A stretch of 64,000 nucleotides of DNA from Clostridium nigeriense (GCF_900086595.1 NZ_LT575472.1:2305685-2369684); one strand, 5' to 3'; positions 36,861 to 46,472 are shown, numbered from the stretch's first letter. A program made the numbers and translations. Notes: generated from the letters alone by a model not told the origin.

Positions 36861-37349
36861 TTAAATATTATTTTTAATATAATCTCCTACTTCATCCACA
36901 TTAATTTTTAAAACTATTGCAAATTCTTCATATAGTTGCTTCTTAGCAACAACCATAATATCTTCATCTGTTTTATTAAGCTTTTTACCTAAAGAAGCTT
37001 TTTCATTCTCTTCTAATTTTATAGAATTTATTACCTTGATGATTTCTTCAGCATTTCCACTCTTAATTATAGATTTGTATTCTTGAATTTTCTTTCTTGC
37101 ATCCTCAACTTCAACAGTTTCATTCCTACTAATTCCTTCTATAAGATCCATAACCTCATCCTTAGTCATAAGCTTTCTTAATGACAATTTTTTATTATTA
37201 ACTGGAATCTTAATAGTCATTTTACTATTATAAACAGGTGATAAAATATAATATTCATGCTCCTCACGTCTTAAAGATATTTTTTCTATATCCTGGACCT
37301 TACATACACCATTTGAACCATATACAACATAATCATTTACCTTAAACAT
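36861..37349 (-). CDS. CarD/CdnL-like transcriptional regulator
   Basis: A 162-residue protein. The N-terminal RNA-polymerase-interacting domain (about 1-60) starts FKVNDYVVYGSNGVCKVQDIE and contains YYILSPVYNSKMTIKIPV. The C-terminal helical domain (about 65-162) is the DNA-contacting part in CdnL proteins. Such proteins bind the RNA polymerase beta subunit and stabilise or tune open complexes at promoters. AAGGAGG precedes the ATG. A terminator-like hairpin stands about 30 bases before its start codon, with a possible promoter upstream of that hairpin. Confidence 0.85.
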   Translation of the reverse strand: MFKVNDYVVYGSNGVCKVQDIEKISLRREEHEYYILSPVYNSKMTIKIPVNNKKLSLRKLMTKDEVMDLIEGISRNETVEVEDARKKIQEYKSIIKSGNAEEIIKVINSIKLEENEKASLGKKLNKTDEDIMVVAKKQLYEEFAIVLKINVDEVGDYIKNNI

Positions 37350-37383
37350 AATTTTCCTCCTTGTGTAATAGACAATGAAAAAA

Positions 37384-37416
37384 GTAGTCCCTACAGCTAA
37401 AATCCCTAGGAACTAC
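37384..37416 (-). terminator. Terminator or attenuator directly before carD-like gene
   Basis: On the minus strand GTAGTTCCTA pairs with TAGGGACTAC over 10 bp and is followed by six T (37383-37378). It lies after the double-GNAT gene and 35 bases before the CarD-like ATG. An extended -10 (TGGTATAAT, 37439-37431) stands upstream of it, so transcripts starting there would meet the hairpin before carD. Confidence 0.7.
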
Positions 37417-37472
37417 ATGCTATTAATTCTATTATACCACAAGAATACTAATTTTTCTAATAATATGAATAT

Positions 37473-38369
37473 TTAAATATATATTCTATAATAATTAATT
37501 ATTGATTCTTCTTTGAAACCACATGACTTGTATAAATTTAACGCATTTTTATTTTTTATTTCCACATCTAATGTAATATTTGTTATTTTTTCTTCGTTTA
37601 ACTTCTTTAACACTTTAATTATTGATCTTTTTCCATATCCCATTCCCCTATACTTAGGAAGTATTCCAAAGCCACTAATATACGCTCCATTAAACTCTTT
37701 AGTAACTTTTATTTTACCAATAACTTCATCACTTAGACATATTAAATATGTTATAGCACCATTTCTCTCTTCATCTTCCGGTAGGATTTTTTCGTTACAA
37801 CCTTCTCCAAAAAATAGCCTGTTAAGTTCATTTATTTTATTGATGTCTTTATTATTAGCCTTTTTAAATTTAATCCTTTCATCTACACTATTAAAATTTA
37901 ACTCTTTACAATTCATTCTACATTCAGAAAAAGAATACTTTCCATTAAAATATTCTATAAAATTTCTACCTGAATCTGATTTATCATCACATAGTAATAA
38001 TATTTCACTAAAACTTCTTTTTTTACACTCATTTAAAACTAAATCAATCACTTTTGTAAAAATTCCATTTCTCCTAAACTCTGGATGAACCATACCATTT
38101 ATCTCTGCAACATTACCATTAAAGCATGAAATACTTGCATATCCAATTAACTCTTTATTTGAATAATATAAAAACTCATTTATCTCATTTATATTATTTT
38201 TATAATCCTTTTCTAGCTTATTTTTATAATCTAATTCTAGCTTTAAAATAACCTCATCATATTTTTTACATATATCTTCTAATTTTTCTATTTCTATTTT
38301 TTCTTCTTCATTTAAGTATTTCTTCAAAATTATATATTGATTAAATAAATCATTATTTATATTTTTCAT
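37473..38369 (-). CDS. Double-domain GNAT acetyltransferase
   Basis: A 298-residue protein with two GNAT domains. The first (about 65-150) has GMVHPEFRRNGIFTKVIDLVL. The second (about 165-298) has SGFGILPKYRGMGYGKRSII for acetyl-CoA binding and NLYKSCGFKEES near the end. Residues 1-60 form a charged helical leader. Tandem GNAT proteins often acetylate small amines or protein N-termini; the substrate is not evident. AAAGGAGG precedes the ATG. Confidence 0.82.
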   Translation of the reverse strand: MKNINNDLFNQYIILKKYLNEEEKIEIEKLEDICKKYDEVILKLELDYKNKLEKDYKNNINEINEFLYYSNKELIGYASISCFNGNVAEINGMVHPEFRRNGIFTKVIDLVLNECKKRSFSEILLLCDDKSDSGRNFIEYFNGKYSFSECRMNCKELNFNSVDERIKFKKANNKDINKINELNRLFFGEGCNEKILPEDEERNGAITYLICLSDEVIGKIKVTKEFNGAYISGFGILPKYRGMGYGKRSIIKVLKKLNEEKITNITLDVEIKNKNALNLYKSCGFKEESIINYYRIYI

Positions 38370-38456
38370 TATTATCCTCCTTTCTCTAATAAATTATCTA
38401 CTATACATTCATTTTTCTATATTATACCAAATTATAAATTTGAATCCAATTTCATA

Positions 38457-38519
38457 TTGACATTAATTTTTATTATTTACATACTGTATATATAAATATA
38501 AACAGTATATACACTGTAT
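38457..38519 (+). promoter_or_regulatory. Promoter and YtrA-type operator of the ABC/GntR operon
   Basis: TTGACA (38457-38462) is followed after 17 bases by CATACT (38480-38485). The -10 overlaps an inverted repeat, ATACTGT (38481-38487) with ACAGTAT (38502-38508), and a third half-site ACTGTAT occurs at 38513-38519. This is the likely binding site of the GntR/YtrA-like protein encoded as the third gene of the operon. Confidence 0.7.
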
Positions 38520-38535
38520 GAGAGGAGTAACAATT

Positions 38536-39396
38536 ATGACATACTTATTAGAAGTCAATAACTTAGAAAAAAAACTTGAAAATATCCATCTTAAATCTAT
38601 AAGTATTAATTTAAATCCAGGTTATATTATGGGGTTAATAGGGGTAAATGGTTCTGGTAAAACTACACTTATTAAAACTATTCTTAATTTATATAAAAAA
38701 GATAGTGGCTCTATAAAAATCAATGGTATTTCTATGGAAACTAATGAAAAAGAAGCAAAAAATTTAATTGGATTTGTTCTTGATGAAAACATGTTTGAAG
38801 ATTCAATTACAGTACTTAAAAATGCTAAATTATTTGGAAATCTTTATAGTAATTTTGACTTAAAATTATTTTACAAATTTTGTGAACGCTTTGATGTTCC
38901 TCTTAAAAAAAAGCTTGGAAAACTTTCCACTGGTTTAAAAACTAGATTTCAGTTAGCCTTTGCTTTATCTCATGATGCAAAACTCTTTATAATGGATGAG
39001 CCTTCTGCTGGATTAAATCCTAATTTTAGAAAAGATTTAATTAGCTGCATGCAAGAGATTGTTGAAGATGGAACAAGAAGTATTCTTTTTTCTACTCATA
39101 TTACAGAGGATCTTGATAAAATAGGAGATTATATTGTACTTATTAATAATGGAGAAATATTTTTTTCATTAAATAAAGAAGAACTCTTAGAAAAATATCT
39201 AATTGTTAAGGGAACAAAAGAACAAATTGAAAACCTTAATTGCTCTCATATTATTTATAGAGAATATGGAGATTATCATAATTGCGCTTTTATTGAAAAA
39301 ATTTTTTCTGATAATTACTCAGGCTTGGAAGTAAAAATGCCAGTTATTGAAGATATAATATATTATCTAGAAAAAGGAGGGTATCCTAATGTTTAA
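38536..39396 (+). CDS. ABC transporter ATP-binding protein (YtrB-like)
   Basis: A 286-residue ATPase with Walker A GVNGSGKTT (about 35), a shortened signature LSTGLKTRFQ, Walker B LFIMDEPSAGL and the switch His in STHITED. Its C-terminal extension is about 80 residues. I chose the ATG at 38536, preceded by AGAGGAG; the ATG at 38518 is inside that site. It begins a five-gene operon of the YtrABCDEF type and overlaps the next gene by 8 bases. Confidence 0.88.
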   Translation: MTYLLEVNNLEKKLENIHLKSISINLNPGYIMGLIGVNGSGKTTLIKTILNLYKKDSGSIKINGISMETNEKEAKNLIGFVLDENMFEDSITVLKNAKLFGNLYSNFDLKLFYKFCERFDVPLKKKLGKLSTGLKTRFQLAFALSHDAKLFIMDEPSAGLNPNFRKDLISCMQEIVEDGTRSILFSTHITEDLDKIGDYIVLINNGEIFFSLNKEELLEKYLIVKGTKEQIENLNCSHIIYREYGDYHNCAFIEKIFSDNYSGLEVKMPVIEDIIYYLEKGGYPNV

Positions 39397-40159
39397 AATA
39401 GTTTTAAATGATTTACTTATAAATTTGAAAAAATCATGGATAACTATAATATTAAATTTAATATTATTTATATTTCTAAGTAATTATACTATAACCTTAA
39501 CTTATTCTCTTACAAATGATCCTAATCTAAGAAATGAAGGAATTTCAAATTTTATAAGAAATGAAAGTATTATAAAGCAAATACTCCCTATTATTAATGG
39601 TTTTGCTGCATATATTTTATTAGGTATATTTAATAAAATACCTTTAAGATTTAGTAAAGCAATATTTGTTTGTGCTGCTGGAGAAAGGGATAAAATTAAT
39701 TTTCTTTTATTACAACTATTAATAAAAATAGTATTTAGTTTTATATTTATTTTTTCATTATCATTTTTAATTGTAGGTAAATTTTTTAGTAATAATAGCT
39801 ATTTATTAAATATTATTCAAATATTATTATGGCTCTTTATTATATTAGATATAAATTTGAAAATTGGTATAGGAGAAGAAGGCGCAAGAGAAAAAGATTC
39901 AGAAGGATATTTAATTTATTCTAAAGAAGAAATAGTAGTTAATTATTACTGGCCTTGTTTATTAATTTTAGAATTTGTTTTATTTTATACTCTCTACGCA
40001 TTTGATATTAAATTAAATTTTTATACAGTTCTGATATGGATTATTGTATTTGTTATTAACTCATATATAACACTAAAATGTACATTACCTATTTTAAAAA
40101 AGTCTATTTCATTTGAAAACATATATAGACAAATACCTGATAAGAAAGAGGCTCATTAA
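39389..40159 (+). CDS. ABC transporter permease-like membrane protein
   Basis: A 256-residue protein with about six predicted membrane helices and no sequence signature I recognise beyond the general ABC-2-like layout. It follows the first ATPase with an 8-base overlap and AAGGAGG, and overlaps the GntR gene by one base (TAATG). I infer it is the membrane partner of the first ATPase. Confidence 0.7.
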   Translation: MFKIVLNDLLINLKKSWITIILNLILFIFLSNYTITLTYSLTNDPNLRNEGISNFIRNESIIKQILPIINGFAAYILLGIFNKIPLRFSKAIFVCAAGERDKINFLLLQLLIKIVFSFIFIFSLSFLIVGKFFSNNSYLLNIIQILLWLFIILDINLKIGIGEEGAREKDSEGYLIYSKEEIVVNYYWPCLLILEFVLFYTLYAFDIKLNFYTVLIWIIVFVINSYITLKCTLPILKKSISFENIYRQIPDKKEAH

Positions 40160-40542
40160 TGAATATTATTCTAGATTCTGAAAGCAATTTATCAATATAT
40201 GAACAAATAATAAAATCTATAAAAAATTCAATTATAAATGAAGAAATTTTACCTAAAGATATGTTACCTTCTATTCGTTCACTTGCTAGAGATCTTCAAA
40301 TAAGTGTTATTACTACAAAACGTGCTTACGATGAACTTGAAAAAGAAGGTCTTATTTATTCTGTTCCTGGTAAGGGGTTTTATGTAAAAGAACCTAATAG
40401 AGAAAAACTTAGAGAAGAACAACTCAGAAACTTTGAAATTGATTTTGAAAATTTAATTATTGAAGGAAAAAATCTAGGTCTTGAGCTTACTGATATGCAA
40501 GAAATATTAATAACATTATACGAAGGGAGTGTTTCAAAATGA
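40159..40542 (+). CDS. GntR family regulator, YtrA subfamily
   Basis: A 127-residue regulator with a winged helix at about 10-75 (LPSIRSLARDLQISVITTKRAYDELEKEGLIYS) and only a short C-terminal helix, which is diagnostic of the YtrA subfamily. These repress ABC operons and often respond to cell-envelope antibiotics. It sits inside the operon it probably controls, overlapping both neighbours. Confidence 0.9.
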   Translation: MNIILDSESNLSIYEQIIKSIKNSIINEEILPKDMLPSIRSLARDLQISVITTKRAYDELEKEGLIYSVPGKGFYVKEPNREKLREEQLRNFEIDFENLIIEGKNLGLELTDMQEILITLYEGSVSK

Positions 40543-41258
40543 GAAAAATTATAAAATGTGAAAATGTCAAAAAAATATATAAAGATTTTTCATTAAATGC
40601 AATTTCTTTATCAATAAAATCTGGATATCTTACTGGCCTTATTGGAGTAAATGGCGCTGGAAAAACTACACTTATAAATATTATAGCTGGTTTAGATGCT
40701 GATTTTGAAGGAAATATTTTTATTGATGGAATAGATGTTAAAAATAATACTGTAAAAGCAAAACAAGAGATAGGTTTAGTTTCAGAAGAACTTTCATTCT
40801 TTTTAGATAAAACTGCTTATGAAAATGGTTTATTACTTGGTTGTTATTATAATAATTGGAGTATGGAAAATTACTATATTTGGCTAGATAAAATGAATAT
40901 TCCTAAAGGTCAACCATTATATCAATTTTCTAAAGGTATGAAAATGAAATTTCAAGTTAGCTTTGCAATGGCACATAAGCCTAAATTTCTTCTTTTAGAT
41001 GAACCTACAGCTGGTTTTGATCCTGTTTTTAGAAGAGACTTCTTAAATATACTTCAAGATATTATAAATGAAGATATAGGAATTCTTATGTCCACACATA
41101 TAACTAGTGATCTAGATAAGATAGCAGATTATATTATTGTAATTGAAAATGGTAATATTAAAATAAATGATACGAAAGAAGCTTTAGAAGATGATTTTAA
41201 AAGCCAAAAGATAGAAAGCTCATTAAATAAAAAATTTACTATTAGCGATTTACTCTAA
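40539..41258 (+). CDS. ABC transporter ATP-binding protein
   Basis: A 239-residue ATPase with Walker A GVNGAGKTT (about 36), FSKGMKMKFQ as the signature region, Walker B FLLLDEPTAGF and the switch His in STHITSD. It overlaps the GntR gene by 4 bases and has GAAGGGAG upstream. It resembles the first ATPase of the operon over the nucleotide-binding core but lacks its C-terminal extension, so two separate or one asymmetric transporter may result. Confidence 0.88.
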   Translation: MRKIIKCENVKKIYKDFSLNAISLSIKSGYLTGLIGVNGAGKTTLINIIAGLDADFEGNIFIDGIDVKNNTVKAKQEIGLVSEELSFFLDKTAYENGLLLGCYYNNWSMENYYIWLDKMNIPKGQPLYQFSKGMKMKFQVSFAMAHKPKFLLLDEPTAGFDPVFRRDFLNILQDIINEDIGILMSTHITSDLDKIADYIIVIENGNIKINDTKEALEDDFKSQKIESSLNKKFTISDLL

Positions 41259-41272
41259 AAGGAGATGAATAA

Positions 41273-41791
41273 ATGGATTTTTTTAAAAATGAAAAAAATA
41301 GAATAAAATTTTATTATCAAAAATTATTATTAGGATTATTATTATTTTTATATTTTATCGTTCTTCAATCTAATGTTAGCACCCATAAAGTTATTTTTGG
41401 AAAAGGTCTTGATTCCATCCCCCTTCCTTTGATAAATCCCATACTACTTTTTGGTATAATAATACTAACAGCTTACCTAAACAATAAATTATTTTTTATT
41501 AAAGAACAAGGTGAAAAAATTTTTATTTTAAGAAAATATGATATTATCCCTTTAACTAAAAAAGATATGTATATTGCTAAATTCAAAATAATTATTAGTT
41601 ATATAATAAGCTTTATATTAATGTCAATTGTACTTTATATTATCACAATGTTAATTAACTCTTATAAGGAAATATCCATTTTAAAGAATATTTTAGAAAT
41701 ATTTTTTGTTCTCATATTTTCAATTTTCACATTAATAATTTTTTTTGTTTTGAACCTAATACAAGATATTAAAAGTAAAAAAAAATCTTAA
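41273..41791 (+). CDS. Small membrane protein, likely ABC permease subunit
   Basis: A 172-residue protein with about four membrane segments and a Lys-rich C-terminus. No family is recognised. It starts 14 bases after the second ATPase with AAAGGAGAT and closes the operon. It is presumed to be the membrane partner of the second ATPase. Confidence 0.65.
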   Translation: MDFFKNEKNRIKFYYQKLLLGLLLFLYFIVLQSNVSTHKVIFGKGLDSIPLPLINPILLFGIIILTAYLNNKLFFIKEQGEKIFILRKYDIIPLTKKDMYIAKFKIIISYIISFILMSIVLYIITMLINSYKEISILKNILEIFFVLIFSIFTLIIFFVLNLIQDIKSKKKS

Positions 41792-41798
41792 AACTAAA

Positions 41799-41847
41799 AA
41801 TAAATATCTGAAGAGGCTATATAATATAACCTCTTCAGATATTTATT
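41799..41847. terminator. Bidirectional terminator
   Basis: An 18-bp perfect stem (arms 41799-41816 and 41830-41847) separates the ABC/GntR operon from the convergent methyltransferase gene. Confidence 0.8.
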
Positions 41848-41938
41848 AAAATTTATGGATATTAATTGCTTTTAATTTTATTTTAAATTTATACTTATTT
41901 ACGAGTATTTTAATTAAAAGCTAATTATTTTGTTATGT

Positions 41939-42550
41939 TTATATTTTTGCTATACACAAAAATAAAGAATATTGTATAAGTTTATCCTTTGTCTTCTTTT
42001 CTCCTCTAAAAACAGTTTCAAATTTAATTTTTTTAAATCTTTGTTTTTCTAATATGATTTTTAATGTTTCTCTATTAAATCCGTTATATCCTCTAAATTC
42101 TTCTTCATCCTTATGAAAACTACCATCATCTTCATCTAAATCTATAATAATTAAAATTCCATTCCTTTTTAGAATTTTATATATTTTACATAATTCCTTT
42201 TCAATATCTTCAATATGGTGAAAAACCATTGAACTATATATTAAGTCAAAATATTTATAAAATTCTTCTTTGTATACTGCCTCATTATTTATTAAATGTA
42301 TATTATCTGCTTTATATTTCTCTATTTTTTCTTTTAATACTTTAAGCATTTCTTTAGAAATATCTGTACAGTATATTTCTTTTAATATCTCTCTTAGTTC
42401 CATAGTTATAAGGCCTGTTCCACAGCCTATTTCTAATGCTGTTATATCTTTTTTTAACTCAATATTCTTATAAATACTTTTAGCTAATAATTTTCCACGT
42501 TCTATTCTAATATCTGTATCCCATTTCCGTGCTAATTCATTAAAATACAT
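41939..42550 (-). CDS. Class I SAM-dependent methyltransferase
   Basis: A 203-residue methyltransferase with motif I ALEIGCGTGLIT (about 37-48), acidic motif II IYCTDIS, and FDLIYSSMVFHHIEDIE (motif IV region). This is the Methyltransf_11/25 type acting on small molecules. GAGGAGG precedes the ATG. It is a single gene with unknown substrate. Confidence 0.85.
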   Translation of the reverse strand: MYFNELARKWDTDIRIERGKLLAKSIYKNIELKKDITALEIGCGTGLITMELREILKEIYCTDISKEMLKVLKEKIEKYKADNIHLINNEAVYKEEFYKYFDLIYSSMVFHHIEDIEKELCKIYKILKRNGILIIIDLDEDDGSFHKDEEEFRGYNGFNRETLKIILEKQRFKKIKFETVFRGEKKTKDKLIQYSLFLCIAKI

Positions 42551-42685
42551 AAAACACCCTCCTCTAATATATAATAATAACTTATAAAATATAATAAGAT
42601 TAACAAATACTTCACTATTAATTATAATGTATTTACCATATTTTTTCTTTTTAATAGTAACAAATTTAATAATAAATCATAAAAA

Positions 42686-42724
42686 TACACCTAATTAACT
42701 TTTATTAAAAATTAATTAGGTGTA
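42686..42724 (-). terminator. Terminator of the MarR-ABC operon
   Basis: TACACCTAATTAA and TTAATTAGGTGTA form a 13-bp stem right after the stop of the second ABC subunit. Confidence 0.8.
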
Positions 42725-42737
42725 CAAAAATATTATA

Positions 42738-44666
42738 TTATTCTAACTCAAAGGCACCTGTATATAACTGATAATACTTTCCTTTTTTCTCAATTAAATC
42801 TTCATGATTTCCACGTTCTATTATTCTTCCTTGTTCTAAAACCATTATTACGTCTGAATTCTTAACAGTAGAAAGTCTATGCGCAATTACAAATACGGTT
42901 CTACCTTCCATTAACTTATCCATACCTTCCTGTACTATTGCTTCAGTTCTAGTATCTATACTTGAAGTAGCTTCATCTAGTATTAATACAGGTGGATTAG
43001 CTATTGCTGCCCTTGCTATTGCTATAAGTTGTCTTTGTCCTTGAGATAAATTAGCTCCATCTCCTGTTATCATAGTATCATAACCATTAGGTAGATGTTT
43101 AATAAACATATCTGCATTAGCAAGTTTTGCTGCTTCATATACTTCTTCTTCAGTAGCATCTAACTTACCATATCTAATATTATCTGATATTGTTCCAGTA
43201 AATAAATGAGTATCTTGTAGAACTATACCAAGAGATCTTCTTAAATCATCTTTTTTAATTTTATTAATATTGATTCCATCATATCTAATTTTACCATCTT
43301 GAATATCATAGAACCTATTAATTAAATTAGTTATAGTTGTTTTTCCGGCTCCTGTTGCGCCTACAAAGGCCACTTTTTGCCCTGGTTTTGCAAAAAGTGT
43401 TATATTATGAAGTATAGTTTTCTTTTCATTATATCCAAAATCAACATCATCAAATACCATATCTCCAAGCATTCTAGTGTAAGTTATGCTTCCATCACTA
43501 TGGGGATGCTTCCAAGCCCATAATCCTGTACGATCATTAACTTCTTCAATGTTTCCATCTTTATCTATTTTGGCATTAACTAATGTGACATATCCTTCAT
43601 CTACTTCTTGCTTTTCATCTAGCATTTCAAATATTCTTTCTGCTCCTGCAAGTGCCATTATAACAGCATTAAATTGTTGTGACATTTGCCCAATAGGCTG
43701 ATTTAATGTTCTTGTTAATTGTAAGAAGGATGCTAATGAACCAATTGTGAAGCCTCCTACTCCTCCTATTGCAAAAACTCCGCCAACTATAGCTGTTAAA
43801 ACATAATTTATATATCCTAAGTTTCCCATAATAGGCATTAAAATATTAGCGAAGGTATTAGCTTTATCAGCACTATCACATAATGCTTCATTTAATTTAT
43901 TAAAATTAATTTTACTTTCTTCTTCATGACAAAAGACTTTTACTACTTTTTGTCCTTCCATCATCTCTTCAATATAACCATTAAGCTTACCTAAATCTCT
44001 TTGTTGTTTGCCAAAGTACATAGCACTTTTTCCACCAATAGTTTTTATTGTTTTAAACATTACAAACATCATAAATATAGTAACTAATGTTAAAGGAATA
44101 CTTAATATTATCATAGAAGCAAACACACTTATTATAGTAATTACTGATGAAATAAGTTGTGGTAAGCTTTGGCTTATCATTTGTCTTAATGTATCTGTAT
44201 CGTTTGTATAAAGACTCATTATTTCCCCATGAGGGTGAGTATCAAAATAACCTATAGGTAATTTTTCCATGTGCTCAAACATATCATTTCTAATCTTTTT
44301 TAAGGTTCCTTGAGAAACAAAAATCATTGTTCTATTATACAAATAAGTCGATAATGTACCTACATAATATATAATAGCCATAATTCCTATAACCTTTAAT
44401 AAAGGAGCAAAATTAGGGTTTGATTGACCTAAAAATGGTGTTATATAATCATCAATTAATGTTTTTAAAAATAGTGTACTTGCTACTGTTGCAAGAGAAC
44501 TAACTAAAATTAATAAAATTACTAATATGAATTTAAATTTATATTCCTTAAATACATATCCTAAAAGCCTTTTTAATGTCTTCATAGGATTTTTACTTCC
44601 TCTTATAGGTGTTTTCCCCGGAGCTCCTGATCCACCTTTTCTTCCTTGTCCCATACTAGGCCTCAT
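42738..44666 (-). CDS. Heterodimeric ABC exporter, consensus-site subunit
   Basis: A 642-residue half-exporter. An N-terminal Gly/Lys-rich tail (1-35) precedes the membrane domain (about 40-340). An approximately 40-residue insertion before the NBD contains DRTGLWAWKHPHSDG, as seen in LmrD/YheH-like subunits. The NBD has Walker A GATGAGKTT, signature LSQGQRQ and Walker B VLILDEATSS with the catalytic Glu. It overlaps the upstream subunit by 11 bases, so the two are made together as a multidrug-type exporter. Confidence 0.92.
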   Translation of the reverse strand: MRPSMGQGRKGGSGAPGKTPIRGSKNPMKTLKRLLGYVFKEYKFKFILVILLILVSSLATVASTLFLKTLIDDYITPFLGQSNPNFAPLLKVIGIMAIIYYVGTLSTYLYNRTMIFVSQGTLKKIRNDMFEHMEKLPIGYFDTHPHGEIMSLYTNDTDTLRQMISQSLPQLISSVITIISVFASMIILSIPLTLVTIFMMFVMFKTIKTIGGKSAMYFGKQQRDLGKLNGYIEEMMEGQKVVKVFCHEEESKINFNKLNEALCDSADKANTFANILMPIMGNLGYINYVLTAIVGGVFAIGGVGGFTIGSLASFLQLTRTLNQPIGQMSQQFNAVIMALAGAERIFEMLDEKQEVDEGYVTLVNAKIDKDGNIEEVNDRTGLWAWKHPHSDGSITYTRMLGDMVFDDVDFGYNEKKTILHNITLFAKPGQKVAFVGATGAGKTTITNLINRFYDIQDGKIRYDGININKIKKDDLRRSLGIVLQDTHLFTGTISDNIRYGKLDATEEEVYEAAKLANADMFIKHLPNGYDTMITGDGANLSQGQRQLIAIARAAIANPPVLILDEATSSIDTRTEAIVQEGMDKLMEGRTVFVIAHRLSTVKNSDVIMVLEQGRIIERGNHEDLIEKKGKYYQLYTGAFELE

Positions 44667-46392
44667 TTTTATCAGCTCCTTTCACTTGACATTCGTACAC
44701 ATCTTTATATATTTCATTAGTACTTAATAGTTCTTCATGAGTTCCAAAACCATCAATTTTTCCATCATTTAGAACTATAATTTTATCAGCTTCTTCAACT
44801 GAAGAAATTCTTTGTGCAATAATAATCTTTGTTACATTTGGTATAGACTCCTTAAATGACTTTCTAATTAAGGCATCTGTCTTTGTATCTACTGCACTGG
44901 TTGAATCATCAAGAATTAATATTTTAGGCTTTTTAAGCAAAGCTCTTGCAATAGTAAGTCTTTGCTTTTGTCCACCAGAAACATTAGTTCCACCTTGTTC
45001 TATATAAGTATCATATTTATCAGGTAAATTTTCAATAAACTCACTTGCTTGTGCAGCATTACATGCATCAATTATTTCTTCGTCAGTTGCTTCTTTATTA
45101 CCCCATCTTAAATTTTCTTTTATTGTGCCTGAAAATAATACGTTTTTTTGTAAAACCATTGATACAGCATTTCTTAATGCTTCTATATCATACTCCCTAA
45201 CATCAATTCCACCAACTTTTACTTTACCAGAAGTAACATCATAAAGTCTTGGAATTAGTTGAACAAAAGTAGATTTTGCACTTCCAGTCCCCCCTATTAT
45301 TCCTATAGTTTCACCAGACTCTATTTTTAAATTAATATTCTCCAAATTTAAATTATCTTTATTATTACTATAGCTAAAATCTACATTATTAAATTCAATG
45401 GAACCATCTTTTACTTCAAAGATAGGATTTTCAGGATTTTTTAAATCACTTTCCTCATCCAAAACTTCTATTATTCTCTCAGCAGATGATTTAGCCATGG
45501 TAACCATAACTAATACCATCGATATCATCATAAGACTCATTAAAATATTTCCTGTGTATGTGAATAAACTCATAAGTTCTCCAGTTGTCATTTCATTAGA
45601 AACTATCATTTTAGCTCCAAACCAAGAAAATAAAAGAATAATTGTATAAGTTGTAAATTGCATTATTGGTGCGTTTAATACAATTAATTTTTCAGCTTTT
45701 AAAAACTTTTCATATAAATTTTGTGAAGCTTTATGAAACTTTCCTGTTTCATGTTCTTCTCTAACATACGCCTTTACCACTCTAATTCCGGTTAAATTTT
45801 CTTGAACACTGGCATTTAAATCATCGTACTTTCTAAATACATTTTTAAAAATAGGATGAGCATTAGAAATAACAAAGTAAAGGGAAATTGAAAGAAAAAT
45901 TGTAGCGAAAAGAAAAATTAATGCCATTTTGGAATTAATATAAAAGCTCATAAACATTGCTGCTATAAGCATAAATGGTGCCCTTACCAAACTTCTAATA
46001 ATCATAAGATAAGCATTTTGAACATTTGTAACATCTGTTGTTAATCTTGTTATTAATCCCGCTGTTGAAAATTTATCTATATTGGAAAATGAATAATCTT
46101 GTATTTTATTAAACATTCCTCTTCTTAAATTCTTTGCAAAACCTGTCGATGCCTTTGCCCCTGTTCTTCCTGCAGCAGCTCCAAAAGTTAAAGAAAAGAA
46201 TGCCATAATCAGCATGCCTATTCCAACTATAGTTACATACTTCATATTTCCTTTTTCTATACCATTGTCTACTATCATAGCCATTAAAACTGGAATAATA
46301 ACTTCTAGTATTACTTCAAAAGCTATAAATACAGGAGTTAAAATTGAATCTTTTTTATACTCCCTAATATAGCTAGCTAATTTTTTTATCAT
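44656..46392 (-). CDS. Heterodimeric ABC exporter, degenerate-site subunit
   Basis: A 578-residue half-exporter with six membrane helices and an NBD. Walker A is GGTGSAKST (with Ala in place of the usual Gly before Lys), the signature is VSGGQKQ, and Walker B is ILILDDSTSA with Asp replacing the catalytic Glu. It pairs with the consensus-site subunit encoded next. I chose the ATG at 46392 because AAAGGAGGAAT lies directly upstream; the frame extends 13 codons further without a ribosome site. It is controlled by the MarR protein upstream, with a dyad at 46441-46454. Confidence 0.92.
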   Translation of the reverse strand: MIKKLASYIREYKKDSILTPVFIAFEVILEVIIPVLMAMIVDNGIEKGNMKYVTIVGIGMLIMAFFSLTFGAAAGRTGAKASTGFAKNLRRGMFNKIQDYSFSNIDKFSTAGLITRLTTDVTNVQNAYLMIIRSLVRAPFMLIAAMFMSFYINSKMALIFLFATIFLSISLYFVISNAHPIFKNVFRKYDDLNASVQENLTGIRVVKAYVREEHETGKFHKASQNLYEKFLKAEKLIVLNAPIMQFTTYTIILLFSWFGAKMIVSNEMTTGELMSLFTYTGNILMSLMMISMVLVMVTMAKSSAERIIEVLDEESDLKNPENPIFEVKDGSIEFNNVDFSYSNNKDNLNLENINLKIESGETIGIIGGTGSAKSTFVQLIPRLYDVTSGKVKVGGIDVREYDIEALRNAVSMVLQKNVLFSGTIKENLRWGNKEATDEEIIDACNAAQASEFIENLPDKYDTYIEQGGTNVSGGQKQRLTIARALLKKPKILILDDSTSAVDTKTDALIRKSFKESIPNVTKIIIAQRISSVEEADKIIVLNDGKIDGFGTHEELLSTNEIYKDVYECQVKGADKNEA

Positions 46393-46440
46393 ACTATTCC
46401 TCCTTTTGTATATATTTTTAGAATTAATCATTATTTTTTT

Positions 46441-46454
46441 GTTAGGTTTCTAAC
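46441..46454. promoter_or_regulatory. Second MarR dyad between marR and the ABC genes
   Basis: GTTAGGTTTCTAAC, flanked by TT and AA to give TTGTTAG/CTAACAA, matches the arms of the dyad at the marR promoter (GTTAGACTTCTAAC). It is placed about 50 bases before the first ABC start codon and suggests separate repression of a promoter for the ABC genes. Confidence 0.65.
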
Positions 46455-46472
46455 AAAAAATTTAAATAAAAA

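Noticed and set aside
37384..37416. preQ1-like or other riboswitch before carD
   Set aside because: The hairpin has no adjoining pseudoknot tail or conserved aptamer sequence. It is kept only as a terminator/attenuator.
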